Source of the DNA: [Empedobacter] haloabium
Lineage (GTDB): Bacteria; Pseudomonadota; Gammaproteobacteria; Burkholderiales; Burkholderiaceae_D
NCBI GenBank assembly: GCA_008011715.2
Contig: CP136508.1
Location: 1,922,001 to 1,986,000, forward strand
Direction: 5' to 3'
Length of the DNA stretch: 64,000 bases
Shown in pieces: positions 29,752 to 40,143 of this stretch (its first letter is position 1; every line of letters begins with the position of its first letter). Below the pieces are notes generated by a model. It did not search any database. It was not told the origin of the DNA and saw only the letters and a program-made list of their open reading frames with translations. Position numbers and translations under genes: made by a program.

Positions 29752-30591
29752 TCATTCCTCCGCGGCCGTGGACGGCGAATCGCGCGGCCTTGTGCCCAGC
29801 TGTCGCCTCAGCGCTCGCGCCCCCTTGGCGCAGGCCAGCCAGCGGTGCAGCTCGGCAATCAGATACACCAGCAGTACGGACAGTATGCCCAACATCCAGC
29901 GCTGTTCCTGGATCGACGTGCGGATGAAGGGGGCGTTCTCGGGTGCCCCGAACGCCTGGCAGATCGCTGCAGCGTCTTCGGAAGAGAAGCCGCCCGTGTC
30001 CGGCGGAAGCGACGCCGGCTTGCACGCGTCGAGCCGGAATCCCTTGCTGTCGGACATCGGTTTGGCATAGTTCGTGTCGAGTGTCAGCCAGGTTCCCGTG
30101 GCCGTGATCCGCAGGAAGGCGCGATCGACCGTTAGGGCGACGAGCACGGCCACGAGCGACCAGACAGCTAGCGCATACCCCAGACTGGCACAGACCATGC
30201 CGAACAGCCGCGGCAGCCGATCCTGCGGGCGTAGCTGCATGGCATCGAGATCGAAGTGCGGGCCGGCCGCGGCAATCCTGTTCAGCATTTCACTGTCCGC
30301 ACGGAACAAGGACGCCAGCCGCCGGGCTTGTTGAACATTACGAATCTGTATGCCGGTCGTGAAGCGGAATTGATGAATGGCGGTCTGTTCATCCAAAAAG
30401 TCTCCGATCGCCGGTACTTTGCAGTCGGCTTTGCCGTGGAAAAATCGCCATAGCCTGGTCAACAGGATGTGGCTGGAGCCCGTGCGACGCCAAATGACGA
30501 GCGCCGTGAGGGCGAGCGCCAGCACGGGCAGGCCGATGCCCCAGCTGGCCAGGTAGCCGAAGATGCCGGCTATCGTTGATTGAGAATCCAT
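29752..30591 (-). CDS. Hypothetical membrane protein with about three TM segments
   Basis: I do not recognise the family. Start at 30591 is chosen for the upstream GAAAGG; it gives 279 residues. TM segments lie at about 9-33, 133-158 and 230-250. Between them is a soluble segment that includes FRFTTGIQIRNVQQARRLASLFRADSEMLNRIA and a periplasmic stretch with two Cys (about 192 and 215). The tail is basic. Its GC matches the neighbours. No partner genes give a clue. Confidence 0.65.
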   Translation of the reverse strand: MDSQSTIAGIFGYLASWGIGLPVLALALTALVIWRRTGSSHILLTRLWRFFHGKADCKVPAIGDFLDEQTAIHQFRFTTGIQIRNVQQARRLASLFRADSEMLNRIAAAGPHFDLDAMQLRPQDRLPRLFGMVCASLGYALAVWSLVAVLVALTVDRAFLRITATGTWLTLDTNYAKPMSDSKGFRLDACKPASLPPDTGGFSSEDAAAICQAFGAPENAPFIRTSIQEQRWMLGILSVLLVYLIAELHRWLACAKGARALRRQLGTRPRDSPSTAAEE

Positions 30592-30710
30592 GCGTGCCTT
30601 TCGAGTCGATGTTGGCGGTATGAGCATCAGATCCGTTAGCTCGTCGATGGTTCCCGGTGCGTCCACGGTGTTATAGTCCTTTTGATATCAATCAAACGAA
30701 AGGGGCCCAA

Positions 30711-31532
30711 GTGCAAGTCAAAACCATCAACGGCACAGAAGTCCTAATCGAAGGCAACGGCAGCGAAACGATCCTGATGCTGCACGGCTGGCCCGACAGC
30801 CGCGCGCTGTGGGAGAAGCAGGTCGAGGCGTTCAAGCCGCACTTCCGCTGCGTGCGCTTCACCTGGCCCGGCTTCGAGCCCGGGGCCGCCAATGTCGAGC
30901 ATTCGCTGGACGCCCTGATCGGCCTGTGCGAGGCGGTCGTGCGCGAGGTCAGTCCCGACAAGCCCGTGATCCTGCTGGTGCACGACTGGGGCTGCCTGTT
31001 CGGCTACCACTTCGCGATGCGCCACCCGGAGCGCGTGTCGCGTGTCGTCGGTGTCGATATCGGTGACGCCGGCTCGCGCGACTTCAAGAAGGCCACCACG
31101 ATTCCAGCGCTGCTGGGCATTGTCGGCTACCAGCTGTGGCTGGCGGCCGCGTGGCGCATCGGCGGCGGCGTCGGCGAGAACATGTCGCGCTGGTTGTCGC
31201 GCCAGATGGGCGTGCCCACGCCGCCGGAGCAGATCACGGTGGCGAAGAACTATCCCTACTATTCCACCTGGACGGGCAAGTACAAGGCCGTCAGGACCTT
31301 CCGCCCCGACTGCCCGATGCTGTTTATCTATGGCACGCGCAAGCCGTTCATGTTCCACTCGCCGCAGTGGGCAGCTTCGCTGGACGCGCGACCGGGCAGC
31401 AAGGCCGTGGCGATGGATACCGACCACTGGCCCATGCTGCGCCGGCCCGACGAGTTCAACACGCTCGTGCTGCGCTGGCTCTTGTCCCACCAATCGAACG
31501 AGGAAAAAAATGCATCACCTGCTGTCCTATGA
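30711..31532 (+). CDS. Alpha/beta-fold hydrolase
   Basis: A 273-residue cytoplasmic hydrolase. The GTG start at 30711 follows AAAGGGG; an upstream in-frame ATG (30657) lacks an RBS. Oxyanion motif LMLHGWPDS is near residue 23. The nucleophile elbow region HDWGCLFGYHFAMRHP has Asp90-type placement (HDWG), as in epoxide hydrolases and haloalkane dehalogenases, instead of the Ser of esterases. The closing His is in DTDHWPMLRRP near 244. Substrate unknown. The 3' end overlaps the YciI-like gene by 23 bp, which suggests co-translation. Confidence 0.88.
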   Translation: MQVKTINGTEVLIEGNGSETILMLHGWPDSRALWEKQVEAFKPHFRCVRFTWPGFEPGAANVEHSLDALIGLCEAVVREVSPDKPVILLVHDWGCLFGYHFAMRHPERVSRVVGVDIGDAGSRDFKKATTIPALLGIVGYQLWLAAAWRIGGGVGENMSRWLSRQMGVPTPPEQITVAKNYPYYSTWTGKYKAVRTFRPDCPMLFIYGTRKPFMFHSPQWAASLDARPGSKAVAMDTDHWPMLRRPDEFNTLVLRWLLSHQSNEEKNASPAVL

Positions 31533-31806
31533 ACTGGCCGACGATTACCTGCAGCGCCGCGAGCAGTACCGCGCGGAGCACCTGAAACTGGCGTGGGACG
31601 CCGTCGAGCGCGGCGAGCTGCTGCTGGCCGGCGCGGCCGGCGATCCCATCGACATGGCGCTGCTCATCTTCACGACGGCCGATCCGGCCATCGTCGAGGC
31701 CTTCGCGCTGGCCGATCCCTATGTGCAGCACGGCCTCGTCAAGCGCTGGACGGTGCGCAAGTGGCATACCGTGGTGGGCGAGCAGGCCGCCAATCCGGTG
31801 CGCTGA
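31510..31806 (+). CDS. YciI-like protein
   Basis: 98 residues. Start ATG at 31510 has GAGGAAAA upstream, inside the end of the hydrolase gene. The family signature is visible: MHHLLSYELADDYLQRREQYR, HLKLAWDAVERGELLLAGA, FALADPYVQHGLV and the closing IRKWHTVVGE-type segment (VRKWHTVVGEQ). YciI proteins adopt a ferredoxin-like fold; some act in dehalogenation or as small regulators. The overlap with a dehalogenase-like hydrolase makes a joint role plausible but unproven. Confidence 0.88.
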   Translation: MHHLLSYELADDYLQRREQYRAEHLKLAWDAVERGELLLAGAAGDPIDMALLIFTTADPAIVEAFALADPYVQHGLVKRWTVRKWHTVVGEQAANPVR

Positions 31807-31809
31807 GGT

Positions 31810-31980
31810 ACGCCGCCGCAGCCGCGCGTCGCCTTCGGCGGCCAGCGGCTGCTCATCGTGCCGGCGCCCGCCATGAAGGCCGTCGTCACGGCGGGCAATT
31901 ACGGCTGGCCCGAGCTGGGGCTGGCCGCCATGCGCCTGCTCGACAGCGCCGCCGCCGTCGAGGCACCCTGGCGGCAGCGC
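31810..31980 (+). pseudogene. C-terminal fragment of a serine hydrolase (beta-lactamase family)
   Basis: The frame reads GGQRLLIVPAPAMKAVVTAGNYGWPELG, closely resembling the end of class C beta-lactamase-like hydrolases (GGQ-L-VVP-L--VVVVTAGNY). Nothing N-terminal to it survives; the YciI-like gene ends just before it. It is therefore a remnant, or the residue of a deletion that fused the neighbours. Recognition rests on one motif block. Confidence 0.5.
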
Positions 31981-32115
31981 CTTCGCTACCGCTTTTTTGC
32001 AGTTCATTCCGCGTTTCGTGCGCTCCGTCGGAACCCGATGGCTGCGTATATGCCCTTTAGGTACAGTACAACCATCGCAGAACACGTTGTCACCACTGAC
32101 CTGAAGGAGAGCATC

Positions 32116-33697
<1,582 letters not shown>

Positions 33698-33706
33698 GGA
33701 AAAAAA

Positions 33707-33731
33707 AGCCCTTCACATTTGCTGAAGGGCT
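33707..33731. terminator. Hairpin after serS, flanked by an A-run
   Basis: AGCCCTTCA (33707-33715) pairs with TGAAGGGCT (33723-33731). The run of eight A on the left side would be a T-run on the minus strand, so it could stop transcription coming from the right. For serS it has no T-run. Confidence 0.6.
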
Positions 33732-33733
33732 GC

Positions 33734-33739
33734 TATAAT
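33734..33739 (+). promoter_or_regulatory. -10 element of the tRNA-Ser promoter
   Basis: Consensus TATAAT, 27 bases before the mature tRNA 5' end. It abuts the right arm of the serS hairpin. The -35 position (around 33711) matches poorly. Confidence 0.65.
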
Positions 33740-33766
33740 CTTGCCTTCTCGCAGCAATGTGAGAAA

Positions 33767-33904
<138 letters not shown>

Positions 33905-34010
33905 GGACGGAAGGGTGGGATTCGAAGACCCTGCGCCTACCGGCGCGGGGGCTCTCCGAATCGCCCATCTGCTGGCGCTTCGCGCCAGCGCCGCGCGCCG
34001 AGGCGCGCGC
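33905..34010. repeat. tRNA-Ser-linked repeat unit, copy R1
   Basis: Contains GGTGGGATTCGAAGAC (an inverted copy of the tRNA T-arm end), then CCTACCGGCGC, then CTCTCCGAATCGCCCATCTG and the hairpin CTGGCGC-TTC-GCGCCAG. Copies R2 (63107-63215) and R3 (63280-63400) follow the second tRNA-Ser gene. Confidence 0.8.
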
Positions 34011-34048
34011 TCCACACCTTCACTTTTTCTTTCAGTCTCCGCCATGGC

Positions 34049-34080
34049 AACGGCATCCCCTGCGGGATGCCGTTTTTTTT
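34049..34080. terminator. Second terminator-type hairpin in the tRNA-linked repeat region
   Basis: CGGCATCCC (34051-34059) and GGGATGCCG (34064-34072) with loop CTGC, preceded by AA and followed by eight T. It has the same architecture as the terminators at 33857 and 63063, with different stem bases that co-vary. Confidence 0.85.
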
Positions 34081-34395
34081 TCATATGTTAGGACGTGTGC
34101 GTTTCTATCGTCGAGATATACGAGCGCGGAGCGCAAGGCTCTCGCACGCGCGAGGCGCGCAAGTGACTTGGTGACGCGCCTCCTGTGGACTTTTCATTTG
34201 TGGTCGCCCCAGACGTGAGATTCGAATGCATCGGGCTTGTCTAGATGATACCATTCGAGCGTGTCCAGCCAGCCTGATAGCATTGTCATAGTATTGTCAT
34301 TAGTCAGTCAACCAGATTGTCGAAACGCTCCAAAGCGTTCAGTGACCCGTTCCATACAGAAAATCTGACAGGCTCAGTTTCTCGTTTAAAGCAAA
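34081..34395. other. AT-richer spacer with no gene
   Basis: The stretch from the repeat region to the immunity gene. It contains a further repeat fragment near 34125 (GCGCAAGGCTCTCGCACGCG, also seen at about 63437) and short inverted bits such as CTCCAAAGCGTTC. No credible coding frame or RNA fold was recognised. Confidence 0.5.
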
Positions 34396-34788
34396 TCAAG
34401 TAATGGGCTTGCTGTCGATCCATAGTCCCCGCCGTGACTCCGTACCGGACTTCATCACGAACTCACATCCAAGCAGCCTGTCACTCAGCACATAGCAGGT
34501 GCCCAGGTGGCTCGGAGTGGATATAACGTAATAGTCCAACGTCACATCATTATCCAGGTGACGCAGCTCCTCTATTAAGCCCTCGATGCCGAACGTAATC
34601 TTTGCTAGCGCACGCGATGTTTCCAGGCGTCTTAACGCCTGGTTTAAGGCGAACTGGACTGTGCAGTGTTGAGCATGAACCGTGGTCCCTGTCGCCTCGG
34701 CTGAACATAATACAAGGCGCAAATCTTCTGCCCACTGAGCGCTCACGTGGTCGAGCAGCTCCCTCAGATAGGTAAGGATATTTTTCAT
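34396..34788 (-). CDS. Candidate immunity protein for the Rhs toxin
   Basis: A 130-residue acidic, all-soluble protein that I do not recognise by family. Its ATG overlaps the rhs stop by four bases (34785-34788), the standard place for the cognate immunity gene of an Rhs effector. Its codon use and GC are lower than those of the rhs core, matching the toxin tip, as expected for a toxin/immunity cassette exchanged as a unit. An immunity role by tip binding is inference from position. Features include EGLIEELRHLDNDVTLDYYV near the middle and two Cys residues near 97 and 107. Confidence 0.65.
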   Translation of the reverse strand: MKNILTYLRELLDHVSAQWAEDLRLVLCSAEATGTTVHAQHCTVQFALNQALRRLETSRALAKITFGIEGLIEELRHLDNDVTLDYYVISTPSHLGTCYVLSDRLLGCEFVMKSGTESRRGLWIDSKPIT

Positions 34789-37700
34789 TTACATCCCTCA
34801 CGGGAAACAGTCACGCCAGTTCTCGTTCCTTCCTGAAGCATTTCTCGCTCACCCCACTCGTTGATGTGCGTCCAGCCCCAGGTCCATGTATCGTTTGGGC
34901 CGGGTGGGCCTACTGGAACGCTTAATAAAACACCTCCAGCACCATCCTTGTTCGCATGCTGCAGAGCTATTTCTCTGTCAGGCGTCCAGGAAACGTATTG
35001 GCTATGACCTGTAAGGCCGCCCTGTGCATGCTGCTCTGGAGATATCTTTGCAGTGGGGTTTGCCGGCTTAACAATCCCGAGCTTCGCGTCCTCAAGCGCA
35101 GGGTGCTTTGCACTAACCCCACGGTACAAGTGCGCACAAGAGGAGAGGCCAAGCGGATCGATCCAGCTTACAGGATTGATCGTGTACCGATAGACATTGG
35201 TTCCGCCGGCCAAACCAACCGGATCTTGTGCATAATACCTCCCAGAGTAGGGATCGTAGTACCGATATCTGTTGTAATGAAGTCCCGTCTCATCATCATA
35301 GTACTGTCCTGGGAAGCGTATCGGATTTCGCATCCCGACCCTCTTGGCTGTTTCGCTGATCGCCTGCTTCGCATGCCCCCACGCCTTGTACTGCGCCGAC
35401 CACGCAATCCTGCCCTCATGATCCGTCAATTCCTGTGGGGCACCCAACTGGTCGCACTGATAAAAGGCGATCTCATCCTTACCAAAGGGCTCGGCTTCTT
35501 GCTCGTGCTCTCCGTTCCATAATGGATCGAGCGCGATTTCATACCTGCCGTAGTTGGCTGCTATTAGTGCCTTCACATCGCTAGTAGGTGCCAGTCGTAG
35601 CGCCTGGCTTCGCGAGGCCTGTATTAGCGGCACGAAGCTGCCACGCTCGTACATATAGTGCATTGTGCGTTCGGCAGGCGCATAGCCCTGATGCACGCTG
35701 CTCTCCAACGCCAGCCTGTCGCCATCCCAGCAGTATATGGTCTGGATCGTTGTCCTCAGTGTCTTGCCTTCTATCGCCAAGCTGTGCTTGGCGATACGTC
35801 GGCCCAGCGGATCGTAGGCAAATGTGGTGTTGCCGTAACGGGTTGTCGCACGCGTCATTCGATTGAAAGCATCCCATTCGAACGTGTCACGCTGCCCATT
35901 CCGCAGGCGTTCGATGAGGTTGCCGCGATCATCGTAACGGTAGCTGGTGCCGGCGTATTCCTTCAGAAGGTTGTCCAGCACCTTTGGCAGCGGGACGCGG
36001 GTGGCAATGCTCTGGTGCTGTTGCGCGGTATTGGGCACCTGGATATTGCCAGCCGGGTCGAATGCGAAGGTTTCGTGGCCCATCGCGCTGGTTGCCGCCA
36101 GCAGCCGGCCGATCGGATCGTAGCGGTATTCGATATGCCCGCGCCGGGTGTCGTCGATGCTTGTCAGTTGGCCGGAGCGGTCGTAGCGGTAACGCCGCTG
36201 AATTGCCGCTTGCATGCCGACCTGCGCGTCAGGACGATATTGGTCAGGGCGGAACTCCAGGTTCTTCCGGCCCAGTTGCTGTTCGATCAGCCGTCCGACT
36301 GGATCGTACTTCATCGTTTGCAACAGGCCGTTGGCCTGGGTGCGGCTGGTTTCCTGGTACAGCGCGTCGCGCTCGAAGGACACGACTTCTTGCCCGTCGA
36401 GCAGCAAGCCGTGCACGTGGCCGGAGCCGTAGGTCAGCCAGTCGATGCGGTGGCCGTCGGGACGGGTCGTGCCGATGCGCTGGTTCAGCTCGTCGTAGCG
36501 GTGGTGCCAGACTGCCGTGCGTTTGTCTGGATGGAATGGACAGTGGTAATGCTGGTGTTCGCGCACCAGGTTGCCAGCGGGGTCGTAGAACCATTGCAGC
36601 CGGGCGTGTTCGTTCCTTGCGTCGGCCAACTGGCCGCTGGCGTAATAGGCGAAGGTTTCGATTTGCTCGGGCTGGCCAGGGGCGGCAGCACGGCGCTGCA
36701 TGAGCCGGCCCATGGCATCGAACTCGAGGCGTGTGGTCACGCCTGCCTCGACCGTCTCCGCCAGCACGCCGGTACCTTCGTGGTAGCGGTACTCGGTGGT
36801 CTTGCCATCGAACCCTTGTTCCTGCAGCAGGCGGCCGACCGGGTCGTACTGGAAGCGGTAGACGCTGCCGTTCTCGTTTTCCAGCGTGGACAGGCGGCCC
36901 AGTGCGTCCCAGCGGTAGCGCAGGCTGTGGCCCAGCGCGTCGGTGCGCTGCGCGATCAGGCCGGCCGCCGTGTAGCAGTAGGCGGTCATGCGTTGCAGGG
37001 CGTCGATGTGCGCCAGCAGCCGGCCTTCGGCGTCGTGGCGCAGTTGCTCTTCGCTGCCGTCGGGGTGGATCACGGCTTCCAGCTGGCCGGGGTGATTGCC
37101 GGTTTCTTCGCTGAGTGCCAGCGTCAGCGTTTCGGCGCTGACTGGTGTGTAGCGATAGCGCGTGATGTTGCCGGCGGCATCGAAGCTTTTGATGAGGCGC
37201 TTGCGCTCGTCGTATTGCCACTGGGTGCTGTGGCCGGAGCAGTCCGTGTAGCTGGCGAGCTGGCCGTCCGGTGTATAGGCGAGCTTTTTGACCCCGCCCT
37301 TGGCATCGGTGACTTCGACGGGGCGGCCGGCCTTGTCGTAGGCGTATTGCGTCTTGTTGCCGAGCGGGTCGATTTCCTCGACCAGGTGGCCTTGCGCATC
37401 GTAGTCGCGCTTCCAGGTGCCGCCTTCGGGATCGAGGATGCTGGTGATGCGGTGCTGGGCGTCGTATTCGAAGTGCACCTGGCTGCCGTCGGCGCGCGTG
37501 TGCGTGAGCAGGTTGCCCTGATCGTCGTAACGGAAATGCTCGCTGTTGCCGTCGGTGTGGATGTGGCGGATGACGTTCTTTGCGTTGTCGCGGTAGAACC
37601 ATTCTTCCAGCCCGTCTGGGTAGATGGTGCGGTAGGTGTAGCCGGCGATGTCGTAGTAATAGCGCGTTTCCTGGCCGAGCGCGTCAGTGACGTAGGTCAG

Positions 37701-39605
37701 GCGGATGTTCTTGTCCCATTCGAGACGGGTGTCGTGGCTGCCGTCGTCGGCCCACTCGCGAATCGCTTTCGCATTCGCGCCGCTGTCGATGCTGGTGTCG
37801 TAGGCGAGGTTGATGCCGCGCCCGGTGCGGTCGGTGTAGCGGGTGACAAGGTGGCGGTCGTACTGGTAGTGCCAGGCAGCCGCGTTTTCGTCCTGGGCGT
37901 AGATCAGGTCGCCGTGCTCGTCGTAATCGTAGGCGGACAGTTGGCGCACCAATTGTCCATCCTTGATTTCCCACAGCGCGACAATGTGGCCGGTTGCGGC
38001 GTCGACCTGCGTACCGGCGTGGGCGACGATGGTGTCGCCTTGCTTGCTGATGATGTCGCTCAGCACCGCCTCGCCATTGCCCACGTGGTCGTAGCGCAGG
38101 CCGAGGGCGGCGCCGTCCTTGGCGTGAATGGCGATCAGGCGGAAGTGCTGCTTGCCCATCTCGGTCACTTTGGCGCGCACCGTGTCGGTCAGCTCGTAGG
38201 TTTCGCGCCAGGGACTGGGTGCGCCTTCCGGCAGCGGCTTGCCGAAGTCGAGTGTCAACAAGGTGATGCTTAAGCGCGTCAGCGTGATCTGCTCGACCGG
38301 ATCGTGGTGCTTCTGGCCGACGGCCAGCCATGGGTAGCGGTGGCTGCGGCCGTCGGCGGCGTGGTAGAGCAGGGCAGTCGGCTTGCCCTGACCGACCACG
38401 TCGATACGCGTGCTGTACGGTGTCAGCCAGCGTGCGCCGAGGTTGCCGCGGTCGTAGGCGATCAGCTGGCTGCGGTAGGTGCGGCTCCATTCGATCGCCA
38501 GCGGGGCATCGAGGACGAAGTCGGTATGGGTGAACGTTTCAGCGCCGGTGGCGAAGCTGATCGAGTGGGCGGTGGCGGCCTTGGCCGGGCACAGCTTGCA
38601 GTTGTTGGCGTCGCCGGTAGCGGGGCTTTGATGGCTGGAAGCACCCAGCTCGTGGCCGGGATTGTCCTTCTTGTGCCGGGCGCCCTTGGGGGATGGCATC
38701 AGCACCGCATAGTCCTTCTTGTGCTTGACGACGGCGTCGCGCAGGCGCATCAGGATCCACTTGATGCTCATTTGCGCCTGCTCGTCGGCCAGGGCGACCA
38801 GCTTGCCGCGAAACGCCGGCTTGAAATTGGTCAGGTGCGTGATGATCGCTGTGACGCCAGCTACGGCGCTTTCCGGCAGCTGGCGCGCCACCGTGGCGGC
38901 GGCGTAGTTCGCGGCCCGCTTGTACTGCCGGTCGATGGCGCCCAGCATGCGGCGCCAACTGCTTTGCACCTTGGGGTCGTGCAGCTTGGTCTCCGCCTGC
39001 GCCGGCGGCGCCAAATCGAACAGCGGTTCCTTGCCGATGCAGCGCTTGAGGATCTTGACCAGGTCGTCGACGATGCCGTCGGCCACCTTGGCGCATTCGT
39101 CCAGGATGCCGGACAGCCTGCTCGTCGCGCCGTCAATGAAAGTTTCGAGCTCGCCGGCCAGCCGGGCATTGAGGTGCACGACCAGCACCTCGACCACCGT
39201 CGCGCCGATATCCTTGGCGCTCGCCAGCTTCTGCCGCGCCAAATGCAGGGCAGGGCGCAGGCTCATGCGCGCCGCGCTCGATGCCGGCAGCGGCACCACG
39301 CCGATCAGGTTGATGCCCAGGCTGACCCATTGCAGAAGATCGACTTCCTTCTTGGCGATGTATTTCTGGATTACGCCGACCACGTCCATGATGGCGTCGA
39401 TCAGCGCCATGATGTTGCCGATGACCGGCAGGCTGCCGGCCACGGTGCTCAGGCGCTCCAGCGTGACGTAGTCGTGGCTGATCTTGCGCAGCCATTTATC
39501 GAAGGCGGCGGCAGAAGCGCCGACGTCTTGCTGCTCAATCGTGTTGAGCGGCGCGACGGCGACCTCGGGCGGGCGCTCGCCAAGTTTATGCGTGGGTTCG
39601 GACAT
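34785..39605 (-). CDS. rhs: Rhs-family polymorphic toxin with ART-like C-terminal tip
   Basis: A 1606-residue effector. The start at 39605 (MSEPTHKLGERPPE) replaces a longer frame with no RBS. The N-terminal region (about 1-325) is helical with two hydrophobic stretches (about 60-85, 100-125) and no PAAR motif. A DUF6531-type segment follows (CKLCPAKAATAH, near 333), then dozens of YD repeats (about 560-1380) that build the Rhs shell. The core ends GRYYAQDPVGLAGGTNVY and then DPLGL (about 1483-1487). The 119-residue tip begins AHLYRGVS and contains SQYVSWTPDREIALQHA and EWGEREMLQEG. This Arg ... Ser-x-x-x-Thr ... Glu order is compatible with an R-S-E ADP-ribosyltransferase fold. The GC drops in the tip. 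Confidence 0.92.
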   Translation of the reverse strand: MSEPTHKLGERPPEVAVAPLNTIEQQDVGASAAAFDKWLRKISHDYVTLERLSTVAGSLPVIGNIMALIDAIMDVVGVIQKYIAKKEVDLLQWVSLGINLIGVVPLPASSAARMSLRPALHLARQKLASAKDIGATVVEVLVVHLNARLAGELETFIDGATSRLSGILDECAKVADGIVDDLVKILKRCIGKEPLFDLAPPAQAETKLHDPKVQSSWRRMLGAIDRQYKRAANYAAATVARQLPESAVAGVTAIITHLTNFKPAFRGKLVALADEQAQMSIKWILMRLRDAVVKHKKDYAVLMPSPKGARHKKDNPGHELGASSHQSPATGDANNCKLCPAKAATAHSISFATGAETFTHTDFVLDAPLAIEWSRTYRSQLIAYDRGNLGARWLTPYSTRIDVVGQGKPTALLYHAADGRSHRYPWLAVGQKHHDPVEQITLTRLSITLLTLDFGKPLPEGAPSPWRETYELTDTVRAKVTEMGKQHFRLIAIHAKDGAALGLRYDHVGNGEAVLSDIISKQGDTIVAHAGTQVDAATGHIVALWEIKDGQLVRQLSAYDYDEHGDLIYAQDENAAAWHYQYDRHLVTRYTDRTGRGINLAYDTSIDSGANAKAIREWADDGSHDTRLEWDKNIRLTYVTDALGQETRYYYDIAGYTYRTIYPDGLEEWFYRDNAKNVIRHIHTDGNSEHFRYDDQGNLLTHTRADGSQVHFEYDAQHRITSILDPEGGTWKRDYDAQGHLVEEIDPLGNKTQYAYDKAGRPVEVTDAKGGVKKLAYTPDGQLASYTDCSGHSTQWQYDERKRLIKSFDAAGNITRYRYTPVSAETLTLALSEETGNHPGQLEAVIHPDGSEEQLRHDAEGRLLAHIDALQRMTAYCYTAAGLIAQRTDALGHSLRYRWDALGRLSTLENENGSVYRFQYDPVGRLLQEQGFDGKTTEYRYHEGTGVLAETVEAGVTTRLEFDAMGRLMQRRAAAPGQPEQIETFAYYASGQLADARNEHARLQWFYDPAGNLVREHQHYHCPFHPDKRTAVWHHRYDELNQRIGTTRPDGHRIDWLTYGSGHVHGLLLDGQEVVSFERDALYQETSRTQANGLLQTMKYDPVGRLIEQQLGRKNLEFRPDQYRPDAQVGMQAAIQRRYRYDRSGQLTSIDDTRRGHIEYRYDPIGRLLAATSAMGHETFAFDPAGNIQVPNTAQQHQSIATRVPLPKVLDNLLKEYAGTSYRYDDRGNLIERLRNGQRDTFEWDAFNRMTRATTRYGNTTFAYDPLGRRIAKHSLAIEGKTLRTTIQTIYCWDGDRLALESSVHQGYAPAERTMHYMYERGSFVPLIQASRSQALRLAPTSDVKALIAANYGRYEIALDPLWNGEHEQEAEPFGKDEIAFYQCDQLGAPQELTDHEGRIAWSAQYKAWGHAKQAISETAKRVGMRNPIRFPGQYYDDETGLHYNRYRYYDPYSGRYYAQDPVGLAGGTNVYRYTINPVSWIDPLGLSSCAHLYRGVSAKHPALEDAKLGIVKPANPTAKISPEQHAQGGLTGHSQYVSWTPDREIALQHANKDGAGGVLLSVPVGPPGPNDTWTWGWTHINEWGEREMLQEGTRTGVTVSREGCK

Positions 39606-40053
39606 GAAACAGTATGCAATGTGATTTACAGGCGCGAACGCGCGGGAATAACCCTGGGTTCGCTGATGCAAGTGCGCCGACTCGGAGGCGGTGGGGCGAC
39701 CCCTTCCGTATGTATCCTAGGCCGTTTGCCAGGCTCGCAACGGAAGATTGCCGTCCCATTGGTCAAGGTCAAACAGATCGCGGCTTAACGGCCACGACGC
39801 TTGCAGCGCGAGCACCTATCCGCGAATGCAAAGCGGCAAGGCAAATACAGCCGAGATTTGACGCGACAGCTCCCCTCCGCTACCACCGTTCCGGTCGAGT
39901 TCCCTCGCGGCGTGCGGCGCACGCAGGCGCGGCAACGCTCGCCGCCAGGCCGCGCATGCGAAGCCCAACGGACAGGCACCGATCTCGGTACCCGCCCCGG
40001 CACTCCCGCGCTCCGCCTGCTGCAACCCCGACACACCGCCCGTCTCTTTCCAC
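39606..40053. other. Spacer between the rhs gene and the efflux operon
   Basis: About 450 bp upstream of the FNR box. Several open frames exist on both strands but none has an RBS plus conserved motif. No VgrG, PAAR or chaperone gene accompanies the rhs gene here. Confidence 0.5.
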
Positions 40054-40067
40054 TTGATCACGATCAT
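40054..40067 (+). promoter_or_regulatory. FNR/ANR-type box of the efflux operon
   Basis: TTGAT-CACG-ATCAT, one mismatch from the FNR consensus TTGAT-N4-ATCAA. A TATAGT at 40091-40096 is a good -10. It would place the transcription start near 40102, with the box centred at about -41.5, the class II activator position. Confidence 0.78.
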
Positions 40068-40143
40068 TGTCCCCGCCGGACCGCGCCGCCTATAGTAGCC
40101 CTGCGCCCGCATGTTGCGCCGCACAACCGTCCAGCCCCAGCCA

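Noticed and set aside
35658..38273. An 871-codon plus-strand frame inside the rhs gene
   Set aside because: Shadow of the YD-repeat coding strand; low-complexity Val/Ala/Gly composition and no RBS.
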